Assembly (NCBI GenBank): GCA_025965795.1
Contig: JAOPWH010000256.1
Coordinates: 1-64,000, forward strand
Length of the DNA: 64,000 nt
From: Blastococcus sp.
GTDB lineage: Bacteria; Actinomycetota; Actinomycetes; Mycobacteriales; Geodermatophilaceae
Direction: 5' to 3'
Shown: positions 31,999-40,339 of the stretch, piece by piece
Position numbering within the stretch: position 1 is the stretch's first letter
Layout: each line of letters starts with the position of its first letter
Notes under the pieces: model-generated
What the model was told of the DNA's origin: nothing
Seen by the model: the letters and a program-made list of their open reading frames with translations, nothing else
Database searches by the model: none
Translations under genes and position numbers: made by a program

Positions 31999-33657
31999 TC
32001 AGCCCGCCTCGGCCCAGGACCGGACGACGGCGACGTCGAGCGGGAAGTCGACGGGAAAGCCACCGAACAACAGGCGTCCGGCCTCGGCCGCCGAACGGCG
32101 CACCTCCTCGACCACGTCGTCGGCCAGGTGCTCGGGCGTGTGGACGACCACCTCGTCGTGCAGGAAGAACACCAGGTGCGGCCGCTGATCCACGGTTCCG
32201 GTCCCGCCGAGGCGCCACAGCCGGTTCCGCAGGTCGGCCAGCCAGCACAGCGCCCACTCCGCACCGGTGCCCTGGACGACGAAGTTGCGGGTGAACCTGC
32301 CCCAGGCCCGTCGCTGGCGGTCCCGGTCCTCCCGCGGGACCCCCTCCTCGGGGGGCTCGCCCAGCTCGGCCGACCGCTCGGCCCAGGCACCGGTGGGGAC
32401 GGGCGACCCACGACCGAGCAACGTGTGCACCACGTCACCGCGCTCCCCCGCGCGCGCAGCCGCCTCCACCAGCCCGATCGCTCGCGGATAGCGGCGGGTC
32501 AACCGCGGCATCATGCGGCCGCTCTCGCCGCGGGTGCCGCCGTACATCGCGCCGAGGATCCCGACCTTCGCCTCCGCCCGGGTGGTCACCGCTCCGCTCG
32601 CCACCATTCCCTCGTACAGATCCGTCGAGCGCGCCGCCTCGGCCATCGCGGTGTCCCCGCTCATCCCGGCGAGCACGCGTGGCTCCAGCTGCGCGACATC
32701 GGCGACGACGAAGCGCCAGCCGTCGTCGGCGGTCGCTGCGGGCCGCACCTGCGTCGGAACGGACAGCGCTCCCCCACCGTTCGACGCCCAGCGCCCGGTC
32801 ACCACGCCACCGGGCACGAACCAGGAGCGGAACCGACCGTCGCGGACCCAGGTGTCCAGCCAGTTCCAGCCGTTGGCCTGGAGCAGCCGGGACAGCTTCT
32901 TGTACTCCAGCAGCGCGGGGATCCCGGGGTGATCCAGCTGCTCCAGCGTCCAGGAGCGGGTGTCGCCGACCGGGAGCCCCGCGGCCTGCAGGGCACGGAG
33001 CAGTTCGGCGGGCGAGTCGGCGTTGAGGCCGGGTGCGGCGAACGCCTCGCGGATGTCGACCAGCAGGCGCTCCAGCACCTCGGGCCGTCGTCCCGATGCC
33101 GGCCGCGGGCCCAGCAACCCGGTCAGCAGACGCTCGTGCACCTCGGCGCGCCAGGGCAACCCGGCGTGGGTCATCTCGGCGGCCGCCAGCGCGCCGGACG
33201 ACTCGGCCGCCAGCAGCAGGGCGAGGCGGGCCCGCTCCGGCGAGGCGGCCAGGGCTGCCTGCTGACGGTCGTGCGCGGCGACCGGATCGAGACGGTCGGC
33301 CGGGTCGTCGAGCGGGAACAGGGCGGCATCGGCAGCAGTGACCGGCTGGAGGGCATCCCAGCCCGTCGTGTCGTCGCCGTCGAGCAGGGACCGGTCGACG
33401 AACGGGGACCGCCGGAGGACGGCGTGGCTGAGCCGCAGGTCGGCGCACCGCTCCACCCGGACGCCCGCCGCGAGCAGCGCGGGATACCACCGCGTGGTGT
33501 CGTCCCAGACCCAGCGGACCGGAGTGAGCTCCCTGTCCGCGACGAAGCCGGCGAGCTCGTCGGAGGGAACGCGGGTGACCTCGACCGTCCCGTCGACAGC
33601 GTGCTCGCGCGCCTCCACGGCGGCTCCGCCGCGGCGCACGAGGACGATCCGGTTCAC
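31999..33657 (-). CDS. Family A DNA polymerase-like protein (bifunctional 3'-5' exonuclease/polymerase type)
   Basis: 552 aa from a GTG at 33657. The C-terminal half is a PolI palm: motif A FVVADVAQLEPRVLAGMSGD (variant of DYSQIELR), motif B region RAEAKVGILGAMYGGTRGESG, and motif C FLHDEVVVHTPEHL. The N-terminus (about 1-150) is a degenerate 3'-5' exonuclease-like domain without a clear DxE/DxD set. No 5' nuclease. Much shorter than PolA; matches the actinobacterial 550-aa PolA paralogue annotated as bifunctional 3'-5' exonuclease/DNA polymerase, perhaps a repair enzyme. Transcribed alone. Confidence 0.85.
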   Translation of the reverse strand: MNRIVLVRRGGAAVEAREHAVDGTVEVTRVPSDELAGFVADRELTPVRWVWDDTTRWYPALLAAGVRVERCADLRLSHAVLRRSPFVDRSLLDGDDTTGWDALQPVTAADAALFPLDDPADRLDPVAAHDRQQAALAASPERARLALLLAAESSGALAAAEMTHAGLPWRAEVHERLLTGLLGPRPASGRRPEVLERLLVDIREAFAAPGLNADSPAELLRALQAAGLPVGDTRSWTLEQLDHPGIPALLEYKKLSRLLQANGWNWLDTWVRDGRFRSWFVPGGVVTGRWASNGGGALSVPTQVRPAATADDGWRFVVADVAQLEPRVLAGMSGDTAMAEAARSTDLYEGMVASGAVTTRAEAKVGILGAMYGGTRGESGRMMPRLTRRYPRAIGLVEAAARAGERGDVVHTLLGRGSPVPTGAWAERSAELGEPPEEGVPREDRDRQRRAWGRFTRNFVVQGTGAEWALCWLADLRNRLWRLGGTGTVDQRPHLVFFLHDEVVVHTPEHLADDVVEEVRRSAAEAGRLLFGGFPVDFPLDVAVVRSWAEAG

Positions 33658-33700
33658 GTCCGCAGTGTCGCCGAGCGGACCGACGGATCAGCGATCAGTG

Positions 33701-33742
33701 CGGATCGATCAGCACGGATCGATCAGCACGGATCGATCAGCG
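33701..33742. repeat. 14-bp tandem repeat, three copies
   Basis: Three head-to-tail copies of CGGATCGATCAGCA (the last ends in G), preceded by a degenerate partial copy (33684-33700). Each unit holds the palindrome GATCGATC. It lies in the 99-bp gap between two minus-strand genes, just upstream of the polymerase gene. Confidence 0.9.
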
Positions 33743-33756
33743 CGGTTGCCGTCGCG

Positions 33757-34080
33757 TCACTGCACCAGCCGGCGGAGGCGACGGGCCGGCTCTCGGACCG
33801 ACCACCGGGCCACCCGCCACGGCATGCCGGCGAGGGCGCGGGCCACGTGCACCCCGAGGAGCAGCAGGTCGGCGTAGTCCGGCGGCCGGGGAGCCGGAGC
33901 CCGCACCGGTGCAGGGGCAGGGGCAGGGGCAGGGGGGTCCGGCATCAGCAGGTCCATCGCCGTCCGGCGCCGGGCACCGCGCAGCGACGCGAACGACGGG
34001 ATCGGCGGCGCCGCCGGCGACTCCTGCTCTGCGGGGTCAGGCACGTTCCGCGGAGACCTGTTCGCCATGGACGCCCACAC
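33757..34080 (-). CDS. Small basic protein with Pro-Ala repeat, unknown function
   Basis: 107 aa from a GTG at 34080 with GGAGG 8 bp upstream; the ATG at 34068 is an alternative. A Pro/Ala-rich middle (PAPAPAPAPVRAPAP, encoded by a GGGGCA hexamer repeat near 33910-33935) separates a polar N-terminus from a C-terminal part DYADLLLLGVHVARALAGMPWRVARW followed by a basic tail. No family recognised; the C-terminus could be an amphipathic membrane-binding helix. Confidence 0.5.
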   Translation of the reverse strand: MWASMANRSPRNVPDPAEQESPAAPPIPSFASLRGARRRTAMDLLMPDPPAPAPAPAPVRAPAPRPPDYADLLLLGVHVARALAGMPWRVARWSVREPARRLRRLVQ

Positions 34081-34182
34081 TAATGGCGCCTCCGACGGCG
34101 CTCCCGCACCGGGACCGGCCCCGCACCGGCGCCCGTCATGCTTCGCTGCTGCTCCTGCAGCTCGTACCCCGGCACGTGAGGA

Positions 34183-34562
34183 GTGCTGTTACCAGTCCAG
34201 CTGAACCACACCATCGTCGCTGCCAGCGACAGGAAGACGTCAGCGGCCTTCCTGACCGAGATCCTCGGGCTGGCGGCGCCCGGCACGTACGGCCGTTCGT
34301 CGTCGCGCAGGTGGCCAACGGCGTTTCGCTCGACTTCATGGACGATCCGCAGGTGCACCCGCGGCCCTACGCGTTCCTCGTCTCCGAGCAGGAGTTCGAC
34401 GAGATCCTCGGCCGCATCCGCGACCGCGGTCTCGACTACTGGGCGGACCCGTTCCAGCAGCACCCCGGTGAGATCAACACCGAGGACGGCGGCCGAGGCG
34501 TCTACTGGCACGACCCGGACGGTCACGTCCTCGAGATCATCACTCGGCCGTACGGCGGCTGA
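34183..34562 (+). pseudogene. VOC/glyoxalase-family protein broken by a frameshift
   Basis: The N-terminal half (from GTG 34183) reads VQLNHTIVAASDRKTSAAFLTEILGLAAPGTYG; the C-terminal half, VVAQVANGVSLDFMDDPQ to YWHDPDGHVLEIITRPYGG, is in another frame and ends at 34562. The two join cleanly if one C is added in the GGCC run at 34291-34294, giving GTYGPFVVAQVANG as in intact relatives. Family members (about 125 aa) are vicinal-oxygen-chelate metalloproteins, for example fosfomycin-resistance-like or dioxygenase-like. Either a real one-base deletion or a sequencing error. Confidence 0.8.
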
Positions 34563-34566
34563 GGGG

Positions 34567-35415
34567 TCAGCCGAGGCCGAGCACCGTGATCGTCTGGGCC
34601 GCCATGCGGGACTCTCCCAGCGCGTTCGGGTGCACCACCACGGGGTTCGTGCCCTGCAGGACCGGCTCCACCCAGCGGACGCCGATGGGCTTGCAGGCGT
34701 CGTGGCCGTTCGAGACCCGGTTCATGTTCACGTACGTCGCTCCGGTGGCCGCCGCAGCCCGCCGGACGGCGTCGTTGAGCGTCGCCTGGATGCCCCGCAG
34801 GTACGGGACGTCGCCCTCGGCGACCGTCATCTTGTCGAAGCAGCTCCCCCGCGCCGGCAGGATCCACGGGTACCCGAGGATGGCCACCCTCGCGTGCGGG
34901 GCGGCGGACCGGACCGCGCGCAACGCCTTCACGACCGACGGGTAGGTCTTCTGCCGGATGGTCTGCTGGAAAGAGTCTCCGTACCGGTCCTTGCAGGGGC
35001 TGCCCCGACCCGCCGTCGAGGCCCCGGCAGCACCGCACTCGACGATCGAGTCGATGAAGACCCCGCTGTCGTTGCCGCCGATGGTCATGGTGACCAGCTG
35101 GGTGTCCCGCGCGACGGCGGCGAGCTGCGGGGGGACGCCGGAGGACTGCGAGGCGAAGAAGTCCTTCGTCTCCGCCGCACCACAGGTCACGTCGGTCAGC
35201 TGTGCGCCGGTACGGGCCGCGATCGCGTGCGGATAGTTGCCGATGGAGCGCAGGCACTGCGGTGGGGCGGCCGGGTCGGGCGGAACGACGCCGGAGGCAG
35301 CGCTGTAGGAGTCACCCAGGGCCACGTACCGAACCGGTGACACCGCCCAGGACGACGGAGCGCCGAGCAGGACGAGGACGAGAGCGGCGACGAGACACGC
35401 GACGAGACGCTGCAC
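34567..35415 (-). CDS. Secreted SGNH-family lipase/esterase
   Basis: 282 aa from a GTG at 35415 behind GAGGGAG. Sec signal peptide (about 1-24, VACLVAALVLVLLGAPSSWA). The SGNH blocks are in order: ALGDSYSAASG (Ser nucleophile), CGAAET, IGGNDSG (Asn), and HPNALGESRMA (Asp/His pair replaced by the usual HPN/His). Six cysteines fit three disulfides as in Streptomyces SGNH lipases and phospholipases. Extracellular lipid hydrolysis. Divergent neighbours none; the TetR gene is upstream on the same strand, 61 bp away. Confidence 0.88.
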   Translation of the reverse strand: MQRLVACLVAALVLVLLGAPSSWAVSPVRYVALGDSYSAASGVVPPDPAAPPQCLRSIGNYPHAIAARTGAQLTDVTCGAAETKDFFASQSSGVPPQLAAVARDTQLVTMTIGGNDSGVFIDSIVECGAAGASTAGRGSPCKDRYGDSFQQTIRQKTYPSVVKALRAVRSAAPHARVAILGYPWILPARGSCFDKMTVAEGDVPYLRGIQATLNDAVRRAAAATGATYVNMNRVSNGHDACKPIGVRWVEPVLQGTNPVVVHPNALGESRMAAQTITVLGLG

Positions 35416-35476
35416 GGGGCTACTCCCTCGAAGACGGGGCGGGCTTCGGTGGCCCAACGGCCGACCGCCTCCGGGG

Positions 35477-36160
35477 TTACGGCCGGGGCGTGATCCCGTC
35501 GAGCAGCCGGCGCAGTCCCCACAGGTACTGCTCGGTCGAGACGTAGTCGGCCATCGTCGCCGCCGCCGCCGCGCTGCGCGGGAACTTCTCGGTCGGGGTC
35601 GCCGCGAAGGCCCCCCGGCGGGCACTGATGCGGTCGGTTTCCGGTGCCAGCGGGCCGGCATGGTGCACGTCGGCGACTTCCAGCGCGATCGAGCCGAACA
35701 CGTAGACGATGAGCAGGTAGGAGGCCCGGGCGGCGTCGGTGCCGTCCAGTCCCGCGTCGGCCAGCAGCTCGAGCAGCCGCTCGTTGAGTGCGAGTGCGTG
35801 GGGCCCGTCCATCGGACCGCCGATCATCAGCGGAACGGCGCCCGGATGCAGGGACAACCGATCCCTGAGCTCCAGGGCCAACGCTTCCACCCGTGCCCGC
35901 CAGGGCTGTTCCGGGTCGGCGAACACGTCGTGGTCGACCTCGCCGAGCAGTCGCTCGACGAGCGCCTTGACGACGGCGGCCTTGTCCGGGAAGTAGGTGT
36001 AGACGGCGTTCGGGGCGACGCCGACCCGCGCGGCGATGCCGCGGATCGACGCAGCGTCGGGGCCGCCGTCGTCCAGCAGGACCAGTGCCGCGTCGAGGAT
36101 CGAGGCCTCGCTGAGGGACCGACGGGGACCGCGACGGCGTGGCAGCGCGGACGTGGACAT
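35477..36160 (-). CDS. TetR-family repressor
   Basis: 227 aa from the ATG at 36160. N-terminal helix-turn-helix (about 15-60): LSEASILDAALVLLDDGGPDAASIRGIAARVGVAPNAVYTYFPDKAAVV; the ligand domain is helical with a C-terminal TetR_C-type segment. Divergent from the oxidoreductase gene, with a strong palindrome between them, so it probably represses both itself and that gene. Ligand unknown. Confidence 0.9.
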   Translation of the reverse strand: MSTSALPRRRGPRRSLSEASILDAALVLLDDGGPDAASIRGIAARVGVAPNAVYTYFPDKAAVVKALVERLLGEVDHDVFADPEQPWRARVEALALELRDRLSLHPGAVPLMIGGPMDGPHALALNERLLELLADAGLDGTDAARASYLLIVYVFGSIALEVADVHHAGPLAPETDRISARRGAFAATPTEKFPRSAAAAATMADYVSTEQYLWGLRRLLDGITPRP

Positions 36161-36209
36161 CGGCACGACCTACCCCCTTGACGACGGTCCCCACACCGTA
36201 GAACGATTC

Positions 36210-36224
36210 TTGTACGCCGTACAA
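36210..36224. promoter_or_regulatory. TetR operator between tetR and the oxidoreductase gene
   Basis: TTGTACGCCGTACAA: perfect 7-bp arms around a central C. A second, partial copy (GTACGCCGTTC) follows at 36230-36240. It lies about 50 bp upstream of the TetR start codon. Confidence 0.7.
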
Positions 36225-36402
36225 ACTATGTACGCCGTTCAGGGGCCGGCTCGATGGAATCTACGACGACGGGCACCGGGCTCCGCCGGACCACCGGAGG
36301 CGTGCTCCTCGTGGGCGCTCTCCCGTTCGCCCCGGCGGCCAGGCCGCTGTCCTCCCTCCGACCTGCTGACCCCGGAAGACCCGACGAACGCGGAAGGTTC
36401 CG

Positions 36403-37479
36403 ATGACCACCACCCGGATCGACAGCCTGAGAGGGCCCCCTGCCGAGAGCGGCGGGTCCACCACCATGCGGGCGATCGCGCAGGACACCTACGGACCGGC
36501 GCCCGAGGACGTCCTCCGGCTGACCGAGGTCGACCGGCCCGCCGTCGGGGAACACGACGTCCTGGTGTGCGTGCGCGCGGCCAGCGTGGACCGCGGCACG
36601 TGGCACGTCATGGCCGGCCTGCCCTATCCCATCCGGCTCGCCGGCTTCGGACTCCGCCGGCCCAAGTACCTCAACCCGGGCCGGAACCTGGCCGGCACGG
36701 TCGAGGCGGTCGGCGCGGGCGTGACCGACTTCCGGCCGGCCGACGAGGTCTTCGGAATGGCCACGGGCACGTTCGCCGAGTACGCCGTGGCCGATCCCGC
36801 CAAGCTCGCCCTGAAACCGGCCAACCTGTCCTTCGAGGGGGCGGCCGCCGTGCCGGTCTCGGGGGTCACGGCCCTGCAGGCCGTCCGCCGCGGACGGATC
36901 CAGGCCGGCGAGAAGGTACTCGTCACCGGCGCCTCGGGCGGCGTGGGCAGCTTCGCCGTCCAGATCGCGAAAGCGTCCGGCGCGGAGGTCACCGGCGTCT
37001 GCAGTGCCGCGAAGGCCGACATGGTCCGGTCCCTGGGCGCCGACCACGTCCTCGACTACGACCGCGAGGACTTCGCCGAAGGCGGCACCCGGTACGACGT
37101 CATCCTGGACATCGGTGGCAACGCGCCACTGTCCCGGCTGCGCCGGGCCCTGACGCCACGGGGACGACTGATCATCACCGGCGGCGAGACCGACGGACGC
37201 CTGCTGGGCGGCAGCGACCGGCAGATCCGGGCATCGGTGCTCAGTCTGTTCATCCGCCAGAAGCTGGGCACCTTCGTCGCCTCCGAGAACGCGGCGGACC
37301 TGGTGGTCCTCCGCGGGCTCATCGAGGACGGTTCGGTCACCCCGGCGATCGACCGCACCTATCCACTGGACCAGACCGACGCCGCCATCCGTCACCTCCT
37401 CGACGGACGGGCCCGCGGCAAGATCGTCGTCTCGGTCTCCCCCGCAAGTCCGCCCTCCGCATCAGGGAGCACGAGATGA
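36403..37479 (+). CDS. NAD(P)-dependent quinone-oxidoreductase-like alcohol dehydrogenase
   Basis: 358 aa, ATG at 36403 with GGAAGG upstream; an in-frame ATG at 36466 (MRAIAQDTYGP) matches where homologues start. Zinc-free MDR of the QOR type: NLAGTVEAVGAGVTDFRPADEVFG, VLVTGASGGVGSFAVQIAKASGAEVTGV (nucleotide binding), KADMVRSLGADHVLDY and a C-terminal HLLDGRARGKIVVSV. Likely reduces quinones or enones with NADPH. Controlled by the divergent TetR. Its stop overlaps the DUF4389 gene start (ATGA). Confidence 0.88.
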   Translation: MTTTRIDSLRGPPAESGGSTTMRAIAQDTYGPAPEDVLRLTEVDRPAVGEHDVLVCVRAASVDRGTWHVMAGLPYPIRLAGFGLRRPKYLNPGRNLAGTVEAVGAGVTDFRPADEVFGMATGTFAEYAVADPAKLALKPANLSFEGAAAVPVSGVTALQAVRRGRIQAGEKVLVTGASGGVGSFAVQIAKASGAEVTGVCSAAKADMVRSLGADHVLDYDREDFAEGGTRYDVILDIGGNAPLSRLRRALTPRGRLIITGGETDGRLLGGSDRQIRASVLSLFIRQKLGTFVASENAADLVVLRGLIEDGSVTPAIDRTYPLDQTDAAIRHLLDGRARGKIVVSVSPASPPSASGSTR

Positions 37480-38240
37480 CCGAGAACCGCACCCCCTATC
37501 CCGTACGCGTCGACGCCTGGCTGGACCCCTCCACCTCGCGTGCTCTCTGGCTGGTCAAGTGGCTGCTGCTGATTCCGCACCTCGTCGTGCTGCTGTTCCT
37601 GTGGATCGCCTTCCTCGTGGTCGGCGTGATCGCGTTCTTCGGCATCCTGTTCACCGGCCGCTATCCGCGTTCGCTGTTCGACTTCAACGTCGGCGTCCTG
37701 CGCTGGTCGTGGCGGGTGCACTACTACGGCTACTGGGCTCTCGGTACCGACCGCTATCCGCCGTTCACCCTGGAGGACGTACCGGACTATCCGGCGCACC
37801 TGGACGTGCCCTATCCCGAACAGCTGTCGCGGGGCCTGATCTTCGTGAAGTGGTTCCTGGCCATCCCGCACTACCTCGTGCTGGCCGTGTTCGTCGGTGG
37901 GGGCCTGTGGCTGGGCACCCGCGCAGGGAACACGAACAACGGCTGGGACAACGGCTCGAACGCCGGCTGGAGCCTGGTCGGCCTGCTCGTACTGATCGCC
38001 GCGCTCTCGTTGCTGTTCACCGGCCGCTATCCCAAGCCGCTCTTCGACTTCGTGATGGGCATGGACCGCTGGGCACTGCGGGTGGCGGCCTACACCGCGC
38101 TGATGACCGACCGTTATCCGCCGTTCCGGCTCGACCTCGGCGGCACCGACCCCGGCTGGGCGCCCGCGGAACCCGTTCCGCCGTCGCCTTCCGGGGTTCC
38201 GGCCGGCCCCCCGCCCGGTCCCCCCGTCCCGGTCGGCTAG
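37476..38240 (+). CDS. DUF4389 membrane protein
   Basis: 254 aa, ATG at 37476 overlapping the previous stop. Internal duplication: two copies of a unit with a pair of membrane helices followed by TGRYPxxLFDFxxGxxRW and TDRYPPF (residues about 25-105 and 118-220), as in the DUF4389 family; the C-terminus is Pro-rich. Role unknown. Co-transcribed with the TetR-controlled oxidoreductase. A terminator hairpin follows. Confidence 0.88.
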   Translation: MTENRTPYPVRVDAWLDPSTSRALWLVKWLLLIPHLVVLLFLWIAFLVVGVIAFFGILFTGRYPRSLFDFNVGVLRWSWRVHYYGYWALGTDRYPPFTLEDVPDYPAHLDVPYPEQLSRGLIFVKWFLAIPHYLVLAVFVGGGLWLGTRAGNTNNGWDNGSNAGWSLVGLLVLIAALSLLFTGRYPKPLFDFVMGMDRWALRVAAYTALMTDRYPPFRLDLGGTDPGWAPAEPVPPSPSGVPAGPPPGPPVPVG

Positions 38241-38260
38241 GACCCGCCCCTGCGTGACGT

Positions 38261-38293
38261 CCCGCTGAGCTGTTGGTCAGACGGCTCAGCGGG
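38261..38293. terminator. Shared convergent terminator
   Basis: CCCGCTGAGC and GCTCAGCGGG form a perfect 10-bp stem with a 13-nt loop between the DUF4389 gene (plus) and the TetR gene (minus). It includes the TetR stop codon and can serve both strands. Confidence 0.7.
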
Positions 38294-38885
38294 AGGTCGT
38301 GCGGAGCCCGTCGAACGTGGTCGCGACCAGCGCGTCGGCCAGGTCGTCGGCGGACAGCCCACCACCGGGTCGGTACCACTCGGTGAGCGAGTTGACGGTG
38401 CCGAACAACAGGCGGCTGAGAACGGCCGGACCGACGTCCGGGCGCACGTCGCCCTCGTCCTCGGCGGCTCTCACGAGGTCGGTGACGATCCGGTCGAACT
38501 CCCGCCGCCGCTGCAGGGCGGCCCGCTCGACCTCGGAATTGCCACGCACCCGCAGGAGCAGCGTGACGAAGGGCAGCTCGGCGGTGAGCACCCGCACCGA
38601 GCCGCGGACGACGTGCTCCAGTCGGTCGATCGCCCGGCCGGTGGTCGCACCGGGCTCGTCGATGACGGCGAACAACGCGTCCAGCGCGCGGTCGAGGGCC
38701 AGCCGCAGCAGCTCTCCCTTGCTCCGGACATGGTGGTAGATCGCCGACTTGGTGACGCCCAGGCGGACGGCGAGCTCGTCCATGCTGGTCGCCTCGAAGC
38801 CGCGCTCGATGAAGAGCGCGACGGCGACGTCGAGCAGGGAGTCCAGCGAGTGGCCGGGTCTTCCCCGCTTCCCGGCGACCGTCAC
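38286..38885 (-). CDS. paaR: TetR-family regulator of the phenylacetate genes
   Basis: 199 aa from the GTG at 38885, which overlaps the paaK stop by 4 bp (GTGA). HTH at the N-terminus (about 10-55, SLLDVAVALFIERGFEATSMDELAVRLGVTKSAIYHHVRSK) and a TetR_C_33-like ligand domain. In actinobacteria a TetR repressor in this place senses phenylacetyl-CoA; the name is by context. The palindrome CTGACCAGTTGGTCAG in the paaK/paaA gap is the probable target. Confidence 0.82.
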   Translation of the reverse strand: MTVAGKRGRPGHSLDSLLDVAVALFIERGFEATSMDELAVRLGVTKSAIYHHVRSKGELLRLALDRALDALFAVIDEPGATTGRAIDRLEHVVRGSVRVLTAELPFVTLLLRVRGNSEVERAALQRRREFDRIVTDLVRAAEDEGDVRPDVGPAVLSRLLFGTVNSLTEWYRPGGGLSADDLADALVATTFDGLRTTSR

Positions 38886-40225
38886 GGCCGCCGGCGCCGG
38901 TCGCTGAGCCGCTGCAGTTTCCCGACCGACCGCGGCAGGCTCTCCGGCTCGACCACCACCACCTCGAGACTGATGCCCACGGTGTTCTTCACCCCGCCGG
39001 CAACCTCCGCCGCGGCCGGCGCCCGGCGCTCCGGCGGGCAGTCGGGACGGGCCTCCACCTCCACGGTGAGGTGGTCCATGCGCCCCCGCGTGGTGAGGAC
39101 CAGGCGGAAGTGCGGGGAGAGCCCGGGCGTGCGGAGGACGACCTCCTCGATCTGGGTCGGGAAGAGGTTCACCCCGCGCAGGATGATCATGTCGTCGGTC
39201 CGGCCGGTGATCTTCTCGATGCGGCGCATCCCGGGGCGCGCGGTGCCGGGCAGGAGCCGGGTGAGGTCGCGCGTGCGGTAGCGGATGACCGGCATCGCCT
39301 CCTTGGTGAGCGAGGTGAGAACCAGCTCCCCCCGCTCGCCGTCGGCCAGCACTTCGCCGGTGAACGGGTCGATGACCTCGGGATAGAAGTGGTCCTCCCA
39401 CACGTGCAGACCGTCCTTGGCCTCCACGCACTCCTGCGCGACGCCGGGGCCCATGACCTCCGAGAGGCCGTAGATGTCGACGGCGTCGATGTCGAGGCGC
39501 TCTTCCATCTCCAGGCGCATCTGCTCGGTCCAGGGCTCGGCGCCGAAGATGCCGATCTGCAGGGAACTCGAGCGCGGGTCTATGCCCTGCCGCTCGAACT
39601 CGTCGACGAGGGCCAGCATGTAGGACGGCGTCACCATGATCACCCGTGGCTCGAAGTCGGTGATCAGCTGTACCTGGCGCGGGGTCATGCCACCGGAGAT
39701 CGGGATGACGGTGCAGCCGAGCTTCTCCGCGCCGTAGTGGGCGCCGAGGCCGCCGGTGAACAGGCCGTAGCCGTAGGCGTTGTGCAGCTTGTCGCCCGGA
39801 CGGCCGCCGGCGGCACGGATCGAGCGGGCCATGACCGTGGCCCAGGTGTCCAGATCGCGCTCGCTGTAGCCGACGACGGTGGGCCGGCCGGTGGTGCCCG
39901 AGGAGGCGTGCACGCGGCGCACCCGGTCCTGCGGGACGGCGAACATGCCGAACGGGTAGTTGTCCCGGAGGTCGGCCTTGCCGGTGGCCGGGAACCGGGC
40001 GAGGTCACCGAGCTCGCGGCAGTCGTCCGGATGCAGCCCGGCCCCGTCGAAGGCGCGGCGGTAGTGCGGCACGTTGTCGTAGGCGTGCCGCAGCGTCCAC
40101 TGCAGCCGTTCCAGCTGGAGGGCGCGCAGCTCGTCGGTGCCCATGCGCTCGGCGACGTCGAGGGTCTCCGGGGCGGCCGCCACGCCCACCCGCCGGATGG
40201 GCGCAGCGCCGTCGGTCGTCGTCAT
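38882..40225 (-). CDS. paaK: Phenylacetate-CoA ligase
   Basis: 447 aa, ATG at 40225 behind AGGACGG. ANL-family enzyme: ASSGTTGRPTVVGYSERDLDTW (P-loop, about residue 102), AEPWTEQMRLEMEERLDIDAVDIYGLSEVMGPGVAQECVEAKDGLHVWEDHFYPEVIDP-type region, YRTRDLTRLL and TGRTDDMIILRGVNLFPTQIEEVV. It activates phenylacetate with ATP and CoA to phenylacetyl-CoA, the first step of the paa pathway. It is divergent from paaABCDE and coupled to the downstream TetR gene. Confidence 0.95.
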   Translation of the reverse strand: MTTTDGAAPIRRVGVAAAPETLDVAERMGTDELRALQLERLQWTLRHAYDNVPHYRRAFDGAGLHPDDCRELGDLARFPATGKADLRDNYPFGMFAVPQDRVRRVHASSGTTGRPTVVGYSERDLDTWATVMARSIRAAGGRPGDKLHNAYGYGLFTGGLGAHYGAEKLGCTVIPISGGMTPRQVQLITDFEPRVIMVTPSYMLALVDEFERQGIDPRSSSLQIGIFGAEPWTEQMRLEMEERLDIDAVDIYGLSEVMGPGVAQECVEAKDGLHVWEDHFYPEVIDPFTGEVLADGERGELVLTSLTKEAMPVIRYRTRDLTRLLPGTARPGMRRIEKITGRTDDMIILRGVNLFPTQIEEVVLRTPGLSPHFRLVLTTRGRMDHLTVEVEARPDCPPERRAPAAAEVAGGVKNTVGISLEVVVVEPESLPRSVGKLQRLSDRRRRP

Positions 40226-40302
40226 CCCAGCCGTCCTGATCCGGTGTCGTGGTCTCTCGTCCTGGTCGCTTGTGTGCCGGCGTTCCGTGCGCCACACTAT
40301 TC

Positions 40303-40318
40303 CTGACCAGTTGGTCAG
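40303..40318. promoter_or_regulatory. TetR/PaaR operator in the paaK-paaA divergent region
   Basis: CTGACCAGTTGGTCAG: perfect 6-bp arms with a 4-nt centre. It lies 21 bp before the paaA start and 78 bp before the paaK start, placed to repress both directions. Confidence 0.72.
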
Positions 40319-40339
40319 TAAATAGCGGAGGGGATCCCG

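Noticed and set aside
33684-33742. CRISPR array
   Set aside because: Repeats are directly adjacent with no spacers, only 14 bp long, and no cas genes are in the window.
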